A stretch of DNA of 64,000 bases from Aphrocallistes beatrix. Its lineage: Eukaryota; Porifera; Hexactinellida; Sceptrulophora; Aphrocallistidae. A model generated the notes under the pieces. The model saw nothing but the letters and a program-made list of their open reading frames with translations. It was not told the DNA's origin and did no database searches. Where the stretch lies: assembly GCA_963281255.1 (NCBI GenBank), contig OY725502.1, positions 744,001 to 808,000 on the forward strand, in the 5' to 3' direction. Shown in pieces: positions 1 to 9,477 of the stretch (its first letter is position 1; each line of letters starts with the position of its first letter). A program made the translations under genes and the position numbers.

Positions 1-2
1 AG

Positions 3-3000
3 TGCGAAGTGAAGACACTGGTTGACACGACTGACGATCCTATTGACGTTGGAAACGAGCTGTGTGAGTTTCTCCCAGAAGAAGTGAGGTGCAGGGAGAT
101 GGTCCGCTACTGTGAAACCACAACTGAAGAGCTCACTGCTTCCATCCTCGAAAAGACTCTTGCCTACCTCAGCAGTCCTACCAAACACTTTCATAGAAAT
201 TGCCTAGCACTGGGTTCCAGACATACCGTGTATCTGGCACACACAGATAGTGAGCGCGGCCTGCTCTACGTTCAACTTGCAGCTGATGCCACTGCCATAC
301 AGGAGCTCATGGATTCCATAGCGTTGTACTGTGCCGACCAAACTAACCTCAGGAAACCGGATGGTCTGGAGTTAGGGAGTTTGTGTCTCGCTAAATTCTC
401 TGAAGACGAAATGTGGTACAGGAGTGAAGTGCTGGAGAAGTACTTAGAGTTCGATCACATTAAAGTCCAATTCGTAGACTATGGAAACGCTCAAGTCACA
501 CACGTAGATTCTATCGTGGCTATTTCGCCTGAGATCTCCAAGCTCCCAGTCTACAGATACGTCTGCAGGATAGACACCTGCTACCTTATTCCTGAAGGGT
601 TCGATCTCTCCTCAACACTCTCCAGTTACGAGATTGAGAGCTTGTTTGAAATCGAAGTGAGTAGAGTTGAATCAGAAATACATTTTGTAAAGCTGAAGGA
701 CGATTCCAATAAGCAAGATATCGGTGAGTTGATTAGCAGTAAAGTCCCAGTAGAAATGCGGCAACAGATTTTATGCAAATACGAATCAGCATTCGTACAC
801 GATCTAGTGAATGGCTTGGTTGACAAAGCAGCCAAGGGCTTAGAGAATGGGATTAAACAGAATGAAACGAGTGAATGCCTTGAGAACTTTGTGAATGGTT
901 ACGTCAATGGAATCATAGACATCTCTCGGGCTAAACTGGAGCACGATCAAGAGCTGGCAGTAGAGGAGTTTATAAGCAATGTTCTAAGCATGTCTACCAA
1001 TCACGTCGCTCGCATACAGCAAGGCTACAAGACCTTGCCTCTTCCACGTGACTCGACATTTAGCGTAAATGTGTCCCACATCGTATCGACCCAGTGCTTC
1101 CACATACAAGTCCTCTCCCAGGCGGTTGACCTGTTCCAAGCGACTGAAGAGATTGAGGCATACTGCGCCCAGCCTGCTAACACCCTCCCGCTAGACCATG
1201 TGGACACCCACATGCCCGTGCTGGCCGTCTTCTCACAGGACAGCACTTGGTACCGCGGACTGATAATGGAGGGCGAGGAAACAGGAAACAAGCGAAGGGT
1301 GAAGTTTGTTGATTTCGGGAACTCTGATGAAATATCTGTACAGAGGATCTGTCACCTGCCAGACCACCTCCTCGCCAAGCAATCTTTCAGCTACCAATGC
1401 CGCCTTTCCAGCGAGTACGAGCTGAGCGATGACGAGAAAACCACTGCTGTGTTCAGTGAGCTGACCGAGCTGAAGACGGACCTAATGCTGGAGGTGATCG
1501 GATTCTCGGAGGGCGTTTATGAAGTTCGTCTTTTCGAGGCTAATGGAAAGGAGATAGGTGTCACAGTCAACACCCTCCCATTCTTCTCTCCTGACCCCAA
1601 CGATCCGCCCTCTCCAGTCACCCTGACCTGTTTCAATATGCACGAATCATTCTACCTCCAAACGCTAGCTAACCAATCTTCCCTGTCCGACCTGCAAACT
1701 CAAATGGTTGAGTTTTGCAACAAAGAGTCTGTGCTGAACGCAACAGTTCCAATAGAACAGCTTGTGCCTGGTAGTCTAGTACTGATCTATCTCGGTGAAA
1801 GTTGGAACCGTGCGTCCGTCATAACTACCTCCCAGTTCAGTGGAGAGGTACAAGTGCAGCTCTTCGACTATGGTCACACGCAGACAGTGCCTGTCACGCA
1901 GGCAAGGCTCCTCCCTCCCAACTCTCCTATCGCAGGTCTGCCTGCTCTCGCATTCCATTGCACCCTGCCAGCTCACTACTGTCTCATTTCCTGCCCCCCT
2001 GTGAATCAGGAGATCATGAAACCGAGGTCTCTCACTGCTACATTCAGCGCAGCATTCTCCCCTTCCAACGACAAATTCGAAGTTGAGCTATTCGACGGGA
2101 GCGAGAGACTAGCTCCCTTACTCCAGTCACTATGTCACCCCTTTAGAAGATGGCACTATGCGTTCCCGTCTATCGACACTGTCCAGACAGTGTTCATCTC
2201 ATCCATTGACAGCGTGGACAAGTTCTACGTTCAAGAATCCCAAAGTGAAAATACTATATCAGAATTAATGGAGACGGTTTCTCTCTTCTGTCAACGCACG
2301 ACTCCATCAGCTCCGATTAGGAAGGAAGAGCTGACTGAAGGAATGGCTGTGTTGGCTATCTTCTCAGAGGATTCGCAATGGTACCGCGCTAAGGTCGAGC
2401 AGATCGGAGAGAAAGTCCTGGTAAATTTCGTTGACTACGGAAACTCTGACGAAACTGACATTGGGCAGATGCGGCACATCCCGTACGAGCTGCTGAGCAT
2501 CCCTCCACTGGCAAGCCCATGCAGGTTCCAGGGGGAGATAGGCCTAGTCTCGGGAACGGAGGTAGAAACCAGCTTCCAGGCCTACAGCCAGGATGTTGAG
2601 CTCAGTCTGAGAGTTCTCCTTGCAACAGACAGCTGTATGGAAGTAGAGCTGAAGCCCACATCTGATCCAGATAAGGATGTTGGAAAGGCGCTCTTCTTTG
2701 AAATGCCAGAAGAGATACGGTCCAAGGTACAGGGAAGTGATCAGAAAGAGAGTATTTTCGGTCAAAAAACCCAGGAACAAACTAGCTTACCTAGTACTGA
2801 GCAGGCCAGTACACTCTACAAAGTGCTGCTACCACCAGTGAATAGTACAATAAAGGGGGTAACCACTAATATAGTATCTCTACGCGACTTCTACATACAA
2901 GATAACGAGATAACGCTAGATTTGGTCCGGATTGTTGAAATGACACCGAAGGATCTCACTCCGGCCTCAGATATTGCTATAGACGCATTGGTACTAGCCA

Positions 3001-4031
3001 AATTCTCAGAAGACGACCAGATCTATCGTGCCAGGGTCCTCACTATAGTGGACCAATCTGTAAATGTGTTTTTTATCGACTATGGAAACTCTGATTCTGT
3101 CCCTAAAACAGAGGTCTATTCAATTCCCGCTGGAATGGTGGACTTGCCTAGTCTCGCACTTCCCTGCTCATTGAACTGTGATTTAGAAGTTTCAGACTTA
3201 AGTACGGAAAAGTTGAGTAATGCTCTAGAAGGGAAAGACATTGAAGTAGTGATAAAGGAGCATTTGGGAGGTAGCCGGATGTTAGTTGATATAAGACTGA
3301 TAGAGGATGGAGAGAGTATTGTGGATATACTCACGGAGTCGCTTAAGAATGACAAACCTGAGAGTGAACAGGATACGCCTGACAACGAACTGCAAGGGAG
3401 CCCGAAGAAACTATGTAAGCCCACAGACACCCCCAACCTAACTGCGCATCCCCCTCTCCCCTCGGGCGTGCCCTGCTTCCCGGAGATTGACCTTGAGAAA
3501 GAGGACGGAAACAAGTTCGAGGCTACTCTCACTCACAGCTACAACCTGGCTTCGTTCTACATTCACAAGAAGTCAGCTGAGGACCAGGTTAACGATATGA
3601 TGGATAAGCTAGTGTCCTATTGTGGAGGTTTAGCGGACACGCCTCCACCGTCAGATATTCTCCCTGGAATGGCAGTTATTGCGATGCTGGACGAACAAGG
3701 CTCGTGGTATAGAGGTCAAATTGTTAGTAAAAACAGTGATGATACATACTCAGTTTTCTCTGTCGATTTTGGAAATATGGAGAAGATAACTTCAGACAAG
3801 ATACTGCCAATATCTGCTGAATTCTTACAAGAGCCATTAGCCTACCCTTGCAAACTCTATCTAGCCAATGACAAGCCTCTCCCTGAGAGTGCATTCGACA
3901 CCTTCACTAATCTAATGGATGACACGGCCTGCCAGGTAGAGGTAGCAGGTGTGGAGGATTGTATGTTAGATGTGAAGATCAAGGTAAAGGAGGGAGACAT
4001 GTTCTCTCTCCTCTCTACCAACTCCAGTTAA
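3..4031 (+). CDS. Multi-Tudor domain protein, 5' truncated by window edge
   Basis: The frame is open to the left edge of the window, so the true start lies outside; the GTG at 9 is not a convincing start. About 1,340 residues are visible, ending at TAA 4029-4031, with no intron. Six extended Tudor domains are seen, each with a W/IYR strand followed by an aromatic-cage D-Y/F-G motif: FVDYGN near residue 155, FVDFGNSD near 432, LFDYGHT near 618, FVDYGNSD near 807, FIDYGNSD near 1022 and VDFGNME near 1252. The first visible residues look like the tail of a further unit. Such arrays (Tudor, TDRD1/4/6, RNF17) bind symmetrically dimethylated arginines on PIWI proteins in germ granules; that role is known for the family and inferred here. 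The third unit has LFDYGHT instead of the usual F-V/I-D-Y/F-G-N and may bind poorly. Which TDRD it matches cannot be told without the N-terminus. Confidence 0.9.
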   Translation, partial: CEVKTLVDTTDDPIDVGNELCEFLPEEVRCREMVRYCETTTEELTASILEKTLAYLSSPTKHFHRNCLALGSRHTVYLAHTDSERGLLYVQLAADATAIQELMDSIALYCADQTNLRKPDGLELGSLCLAKFSEDEMWYRSEVLEKYLEFDHIKVQFVDYGNAQVTHVDSIVAISPEISKLPVYRYVCRIDTCYLIPEGFDLSSTLSSYEIESLFEIEVSRVESEIHFVKLKDDSNKQDIGELISSKVPVEMRQQILCKYESAFVHDLVNGLVDKAAKGLENGIKQNETSECLENFVNGYVNGIIDISRAKLEHDQELAVEEFISNVLSMSTNHVARIQQGYKTLPLPRDSTFSVNVSHIVSTQCFHIQVLSQAVDLFQATEEIEAYCAQPANTLPLDHVDTHMPVLAVFSQDSTWYRGLIMEGEETGNKRRVKFVDFGNSDEISVQRICHLPDHLLAKQSFSYQCRLSSEYELSDDEKTTAVFSELTELKTDLMLEVIGFSEGVYEVRLFEANGKEIGVTVNTLPFFSPDPNDPPSPVTLTCFNMHESFYLQTLANQSSLSDLQTQMVEFCNKESVLNATVPIEQLVPGSLVLIYLGESWNRASVITTSQFSGEVQVQLFDYGHTQTVPVTQARLLPPNSPIAGLPALAFHCTLPAHYCLISCPPVNQEIMKPRSLTATFSAAFSPSNDKFEVELFDGSERLAPLLQSLCHPFRRWHYAFPSIDTVQTVFISSIDSVDKFYVQESQSENTISELMETVSLFCQRTTPSAPIRKEELTEGMAVLAIFSEDSQWYRAKVEQIGEKVLVNFVDYGNSDETDIGQMRHIPYELLSIPPLASPCRFQGEIGLVSGTEVETSFQAYSQDVELSLRVLLATDSCMEVELKPTSDPDKDVGKALFFEMPEEIRSKVQGSDQKESIFGQKTQEQTSLPSTEQASTLYKVLLPPVNSTIKGVTTNIVSLRDFYIQDNEITLDLVRIVEMTPKDLTPASDIAIDALVLAKFSEDDQIYRARVLTIVDQSVNVFFIDYGNSDSVPKTEVYSIPAGMVDLPSLALPCSLNCDLEVSDLSTEKLSNALEGKDIEVVIKEHLGGSRMLVDIRLIEDGESIVDILTESLKNDKPESEQDTPDNELQGSPKKLCKPTDTPNLTAHPPLPSGVPCFPEIDLEKEDGNKFEATLTHSYNLASFYIHKKSAEDQVNDMMDKLVSYCGGLADTPPPSDILPGMAVIAMLDEQGSWYRGQIVSKNSDDTYSVFSVDFGNMEKITSDKILPISAEFLQEPLAYPCKLYLANDKPLPESAFDTFTNLMDDTACQVEVAGVEDCMLDVKIKVKEGDMFSLLSTNSS

Positions 4032-4992
4032 ATCTTTAGACAGCTAGTGTAGTCATTGTAGCTTATTTCTTAGATCTCACAGGTACATTCCCTAACTAGA
4101 ACCTCGACTAGATGTTTCAAGAATCCGTTTGCTGTCATAAGAAGAATTAATTTTAGTCGCTTTTGTTGATTTATCTTTCTATTTTTTCTACTTAGAGTCC
4201 TTAGATTTGTTTATTTATTAATAATACTTAACATAAATAATGATATTGTGTACCTTGTTGTGAGATGATCAGAGTTAGGGATTTTAATGGTGTTATTGTT
4301 CTGTGTGTTGGTATCATGAAATATATGAGAAATTAATTTGTTAATATACATCAATTAAAGGGTTTATCATAAATTAGAGTATCTTCAGAGTCCTATTCTT
4401 TAGGACAATTTAGGTTGGATACAAATTTTAAGCCTGGGAATATAGGTCACAAATACAAGCATTAATTAACCGTGGATGCCGAAAATTTGTTTGGCTTCAG
4501 TGTCATAGAAAATGGCTGGAAGACATCCGAGATATCGCACACTAACCATTCGGCATTCTACGGTTAGCTAATGGTATTAATTAGACTAGATAATACACAC
4601 ACAGTGAGTGTCGTTATAGACCATCGTTGAATCGGTAAACTATTATTTGACTGCCCTAGATGTTCGCGGTTGTAACTTTGCCACACCGCTATATACGACA
4701 CTAAATATTATTTTCAAAATTCAAACGATTAGGATCGCCTATCATGACCAATATGATCAGCAGAGGTAGGGCACACATTTCTAGAAAATACTGGGTTTGA
4801 TAGTTGTCTATTTCACGGTGGATTTCGGATAGTATTCGGTCTGTAACAAAAAAGGGCGATAGCTGTCACATTTGTAGACGATTTATCAGTTTTCTGTGTT
4901 GTGTGGAAATTTGAGTGTGCTCAACCGCAGATGGGGCACAGTCAAATTCTCCTGGCCCAACCCTCACCCGCCACTGCATATGATCACATCTA
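4032..4992. other. Intergenic, no gene seen
   Basis: AT-rich 3' flank of the Tudor gene. No convincing exon, RNA gene or repeat was recognised between the stop codon and the mobile element that starts at 4993. Confidence 0.5.
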
Positions 4993-5764
4993 CAGGGTGG
5001 CTTGTAAGTTCTGTCCCAAGCTTTATTAGGTATAAAATTTCTTAAACTCAAACAATCTTAGTTATTATGGTCTTTAGAGATTGTAATTCGAATATTCTCA
5101 ATGATTTTATAAGATTTTTCGATTCTATGACTTAGAAATATGTTTTGTATGGTGAGTTTTGAGAAAAAAAAATGCGTCCTGGCACGCAGTGAAAATCGAG
5201 AATCCAGGCCACTGCTTCTGTAAAAAATGTCTCTAAAATCGATGTTCCATGACGATTTAGCACCAGATACCTTTCATTCACCATTGAAATATTTCACAAA
5301 TCCATTGCATTCATTATCAGAAACGAGATAAAGTTATTATTTCACGACTTCAAATTAGGTACATTTTGCAAAATCACCCAAAATGGCACTTTTTTTCACA
5401 TCACCAAAAAATCTGATCCAAAAGGTTCTCAATATATACTGATCTAAACATTCTATATTTCTACAAATTTATAGTGTTCGAGGAAAATGTGTGAGCTAAT
5501 TTTTCCTAGGATTTGAAGACTCTGGGAAGATAACTTGAAAAGCAGTGGCCCTGATTCACGATTTTCGCTGCGTGCCAGGACACATTTTTTTTTCTCAAAA
5601 CTCACCATACAAAACATATTTCTAAGTCATAGAATCGAAAAATCTTTTAAAATAATTGAAAATATTCGAATTACAATATCTAAAGACCATAATAACTAAG
5701 ATTGTTTGAGTTTAAGAAATCTTATACTTAATAAAGCTTGGGACAGAACTTACAAGCCACCCTG
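4993..5764. mobile_element. Foldback MITE, Tc1/mariner type
   Basis: Two inverted arms of about 225 bp (4993-5217 and 5539-5764) match closely over their full length. The termini read CAGGGTGGCTTGTAAG and its complement, and the element is flanked on both sides by the dinucleotide TA (4991-4992 and 5765-5766), as left by Tc1/mariner-type integration. The roughly 320 bp between the arms hold no transposase frame, so this is a non-autonomous element. Arm identity is high, with only a few substitutions, suggesting a fairly recent insertion or gene conversion between the arms. Confidence 0.85.
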
Positions 5765-6930
5765 TATATTCACAATGAAGAGACTTCGTATCATGCAAGC
5801 AGCCATTATGAATTTATGATGCGTGGCTTTACATTGTGGACCGTAACTTGACTCGAATACCAGTTCAATGAGAATCGAGACACGCTTGGACAAGATTCTT
5901 GAAATAGATATATCAAAAAAGCTCCATCATTTCACGGTGATTATCCAGTAACTTACTGAAAAGAATTATACGTACTCACAAAAGCTTCAATGCATTTATG
6001 CTGATTTATGATTAGTTGACTGGATTCTATTAGTATTTGTGTCACATTGTATGCGAATAGTGTAAGAAGTCTCGCAAAATTGTCAATTTAATGAGTATAA
6101 CAGAACTCTAATTGATCAAGTTTAATTCATCATTCAACTGAATTGGCTATACAAATCGGAACTTGGAAGATAAATTGAATTCTAATTTTATCTCTGGTTT
6201 TAGGGTTCATTGCATATGACGAACAATTAAACCTTTCATTATTTCAATATTCGTTCGACATAACTCCAACGAAAATTCGTTCCTTTTATCTTTAATCTGA
6301 GTGGTTTCCTCCATCGTGATCTTTAGGATTCTCACCAAAAAATTTCTTTTAAATTAATAACTCTGCTCACAAAAACTCCGGCCATATCTAATGGATCGAA
6401 GAACATTAGCTATTAGGCATTGTTATTTAGTGCCACGATCCATTTAAAGTATTGTAAGCCCACCGACATAGCTAGAATTATTATCTCACCGGACCCAAGT
6501 AGAGGCTGAGGTTAAGGCTCTTCTAAATACGTCCCCTCCCCCCTCCCCTCACTACGCAAACAAAGTACTTATCAACGATCGTAGTAGAATCCATTAAGCG
6601 GCTAATAGTATAGCTATCATCTGCAAACAGAATGAAGAGTTGATCTATTTCATTCATTCTTTCGACTAGTTTATCAATTCAAACAGGCTGCCTGTTAACT
6701 AATCAGGCAACAATCAACTAAATCAGAACCATTCTTCGTCGGACTTTCAATAATGACTATAGCATTTAGCTTTCATGAAGTCCCAGTATCTGTGCCGATC
6801 AAATCTCAAACAATTGTAACATAGATCTAATTTTAAAAGATTACACATACACAAATATAGCTGTGAAGCACTAGTTAGGCATACGACAGTACTAAGTAAC
6901 TGATTAATTAACTTGAGCGAGGGAAAGGTG
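5765..6930. other. Intergenic, no gene seen
   Basis: AT-rich DNA between the foldback element and the 3' end of the MARCHF5 homologue. No coding exon was recognised. A short C-rich patch lies near 6536-6550. Confidence 0.45.
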
Positions 6931-7809
6931 TTAGACGGAATCAGAATAATTCAAAATTTCTCTATGGCACATATTCTGATAGTGACGATATTTGAAGTAG
7001 AGTTTAGTAAGGCATCGGAAGGACAAGTAGGTGAGACCACCCAAGAAGGAACGTTTCAGGTTACTCTCCACATTGTAGAAGTACAGGCGGCCGATTAGCG
7101 AGGCGATGCTCGGCAGCATGAGTCCGGTGATGATCGCTCTTGGCCAGCTGAGGCGGCGCCTCGTGGCGATAGCCGTGGGGACCCGCGGTGCCTGCGGCCA
7201 GTACTGGTTGTAGAGTTTGGCGCCTAATATCTTCAGAATAAACGGAGGAATGTGTTGCTTGAGGTAGTTGAAGATGAGGTCTTCAAACCGGATTAGCTTG
7301 AACGCTGTGAGTCCTATAGGGATGCACGGGAGGAATATCATGAAGATGATAGGCTCGCACTCGTGGTAGAACTGCGCTGTCTCGTTGATGCCCATTACCT
7401 GCATCAAGGTGAGGTAGCCGTAGCCAGTGAGCACCAGGTAGCCAGTGGCCGTAGCGCCGCAGAAGCAAGCGTAAGGGCTGATCAGATCGATTATGTTCTC
7501 AATGAACTGAATGGAAGTCGCTGCGATGCCGAGTGGCGGGAATTTGTAGCGGTAGGGGGTGTGGCATTGATGGCAGCGGACAGAACGGGAGGTGTCACCG
7601 TTCTGTTTCTCGTCTATCCAGGCTTGCAAGCACTCCTGATGCACCCACATGGAGGACCCCTTACACTTGCAGGGGGCTACCCACCCGTTCCCGGAGAGTT
7701 TGTAGAAGTTTCGTTCTTTGTCCTCTGCGTACGAGACGTAGCATATCCAACAGTTGTCTGAGTCATCAGGTCTCGCCCTCACCTTGCTCTCTTCTGACAC
7801 AGATGCCAT
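6931..7809 (-). CDS. MARCHF5: Mitochondrial E3 ubiquitin ligase MARCHF5 homologue
   Basis: A single exon encodes 292 residues, close to the usual length of about 280. The frame is open upstream to a TTG at 7827, but the first ATG (7809) is taken as start. An N-terminal RING-CH (C4HC3) zinc finger begins with CWIC near residue 20, continues with PCKCKGS and WVHQECLQAW, and ends with CHQCHTPY near residue 80. Four hydrophobic segments follow, as in the family. The C-terminus, with VESNLKRSFLGG, YFKYR and HREILNY, matches the end of MARCHF5 and identifies the gene. The family sits in the outer mitochondrial membrane and ubiquitinates fission, fusion and signalling proteins. It is transcribed divergently from the RING/TRAF-type gene starting at 8285, with 475 bp between the two start codons. 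Confidence 0.93.
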   Translation of the reverse strand: MASVSEESKVRARPDDSDNCWICYVSYAEDKERNFYKLSGNGWVAPCKCKGSSMWVHQECLQAWIDEKQNGDTSRSVRCHQCHTPYRYKFPPLGIAATSIQFIENIIDLISPYACFCGATATGYLVLTGYGYLTLMQVMGINETAQFYHECEPIIFMIFLPCIPIGLTAFKLIRFEDLIFNYLKQHIPPFILKILGAKLYNQYWPQAPRVPTAIATRRRLSWPRAIITGLMLPSIASLIGRLYFYNVESNLKRSFLGGLTYLSFRCLTKLYFKYRHYQNMCHREILNYSDSV

Positions 7810-8284
7810 ATACCAGTCCAGACTCAATACTTGATCGCCTCGAAAAAATATAGCTATTTGAACCTAATTGAATATACATACATTATTGAACAAAACTAGA
7901 TATTATTATTGAGTTCATTCATATTAGCAAGTTCTGGTGCACTTTAAAGATGCGATGAATGTTACATCAGAAAATAAGATTGTGTTTTTACTATTTTTAG
8001 AACTAATTAGTTTCAATATCTAAAAACATTATATAATTGTGATTCTCAAAATCAAGAATTTATTCTAATAATAGAAAACGACTATTTGTCATTGTGGTTA
8101 CAGATACAAGGGTCCGTTTATTAATATTAATGATTCATTGACACCTCAAAAGGCCGGCAAGAATATAAATACAATGTTGGATCAGTTTCTCTCCAACAAA
8201 CATAATTACATATTATTGATATAAAATTAAAGTTAATCAATTGGTGGAAATACAATCATATTTGTGTATACTCGCTAGCTCAAG
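7810..8284. promoter_or_regulatory. Shared divergent promoter region
   Basis: This 475-bp AT-rich gap lies between the start codons of the MARCHF5 homologue (-) and the RING/TRAF zinc-finger gene (+). A TATAAATA sequence at 8164-8171 stands about 115 bp before the downstream ATG and is a candidate TATA box for that gene. No TATA box was seen for the MARCHF5 side. Confidence 0.35.
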
Positions 8285-8806
8285 ATGTCAACAAGCATAG
8301 AATCAGTGCCACAGCTACTTAACGTGCAAGTAAGAGAAGGTTCAAGAGGAGGGTATTATCTGGAGTTGTTCCTGGACAGTGATTTGGATGAGCTAACATG
8401 TCCAATCTGCAGAGAAGGGTTCTTCGAACCAGTTCGCACAGAATGCGGACACTCTTTCTGCCACGCCTGCATTCAGGCGTTAATAGACAACAACCCACCA
8501 TTCGGGTACAAAGTGAACCCTGTCACAGCCAAGGGGAAGTGTCCAGTAGACAGATCCCCCATCAGTGTGATATTCCAGAGGGATTCAATCACGGAGAAGA
8601 AATTGTTGACTAGGAAAGTTAGGTGCCCTTTACAGACACGTGGATGTGAGTGGGAAGGCTCACTCCTGATGCTAGAGACCCATCTTATCAACGACTGTCT
8701 CAAGCTGAAAGTGGAATGCAATCATTCAGAGTGCGGAGCGATGGTAGAGAGATGCGATTTGTCAAAACATATAAAGGACTGCACTCATGGTAAAGAAAAT
8801 AATTAG
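8285..8806 (+). CDS. Short RING plus TRAF-type zinc-finger protein
   Basis: A single exon of 173 residues begins at ATG 8285. Residues 39-83 form a RING finger (CPICREGFFEPV, ECGHSFCHAC, KCPVDRSPI). Residues 105-165 form a TRAF-type zinc-finger region: VRCPLQTRGCEWEG, then HLINDCLKLKVECNH, then ECGAMVERCDLSKHIKDC. The order resembles the N-terminal half of TRAF6, RNF41 or PDZRN proteins, but no MATH, substrate-binding or PDZ domain follows before the stop. An E3 ubiquitin ligase or adaptor role is inferred from the RING. Whether the short form is complete or an isoform whose exon ends near 8800 cannot be settled here. Confidence 0.85.
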   Translation: MSTSIESVPQLLNVQVREGSRGGYYLELFLDSDLDELTCPICREGFFEPVRTECGHSFCHACIQALIDNNPPFGYKVNPVTAKGKCPVDRSPISVIFQRDSITEKKLLTRKVRCPLQTRGCEWEGSLLMLETHLINDCLKLKVECNHSECGAMVERCDLSKHIKDCTHGKENN

Positions 8807-9477
8807 TATATTTATTTATTCAACTTTTGTACATATCTTGAAACTATGGCAATATTCACATTGTTAACTACACTATTAACTATGCACATGATACATTTTC
8901 AAATACACGAATATTAACTTCATAAAGTCTTATTCTATTGATAGTAGCGGTACAGTGAGGATCTGAACGTGAAATTAGTGGAGGTAACTCTACTCAATTA
9001 CTGAATATAAAACGCATATTGAATCCCAGTCAGTGTATGCATTAAACCAAACTCTGCTGACTAAGTCGAATAAATTCATATAAACTCCAAGCTACAATTT
9101 GAGGTTTTATTATTAGCCAGTCATTTAATCTGTTAGTGGATACTGACTGCATAATATGCGGCCATTACTAGCTGATACAATGTCTTCTCGCGAGTATATA
9201 AATACATACTAGGAGAATATACTTTTCAGTAGTGGAGATTAATTAAAATAATCTAATTTCCTAATTAATATTATTTATTAATAGTTGATTGAAAAATAAA
9301 AATAGATGATCAATATAAACAAAAACGGTGTACAAATGTATTCTACAGCCTACCAACATAATATAAGACAGAAAAGAGATAGTAACCCCTACTTATGACA
9401 TAACTGTAGAATAAAACAGTAAAATTAAAGTCCAAACAAGACCTAGAAAGAGAGAAGAGAGAAGAGAGAGGTAGCAC
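8807..9477. other. Convergent intergenic spacer
   Basis: AT-rich DNA between the 3' end of the RING/TRAF gene (+) and the 3' end of the E-protein gene (-). A GA-rich patch lies at 9446-9470. No gene is seen. Confidence 0.5.
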
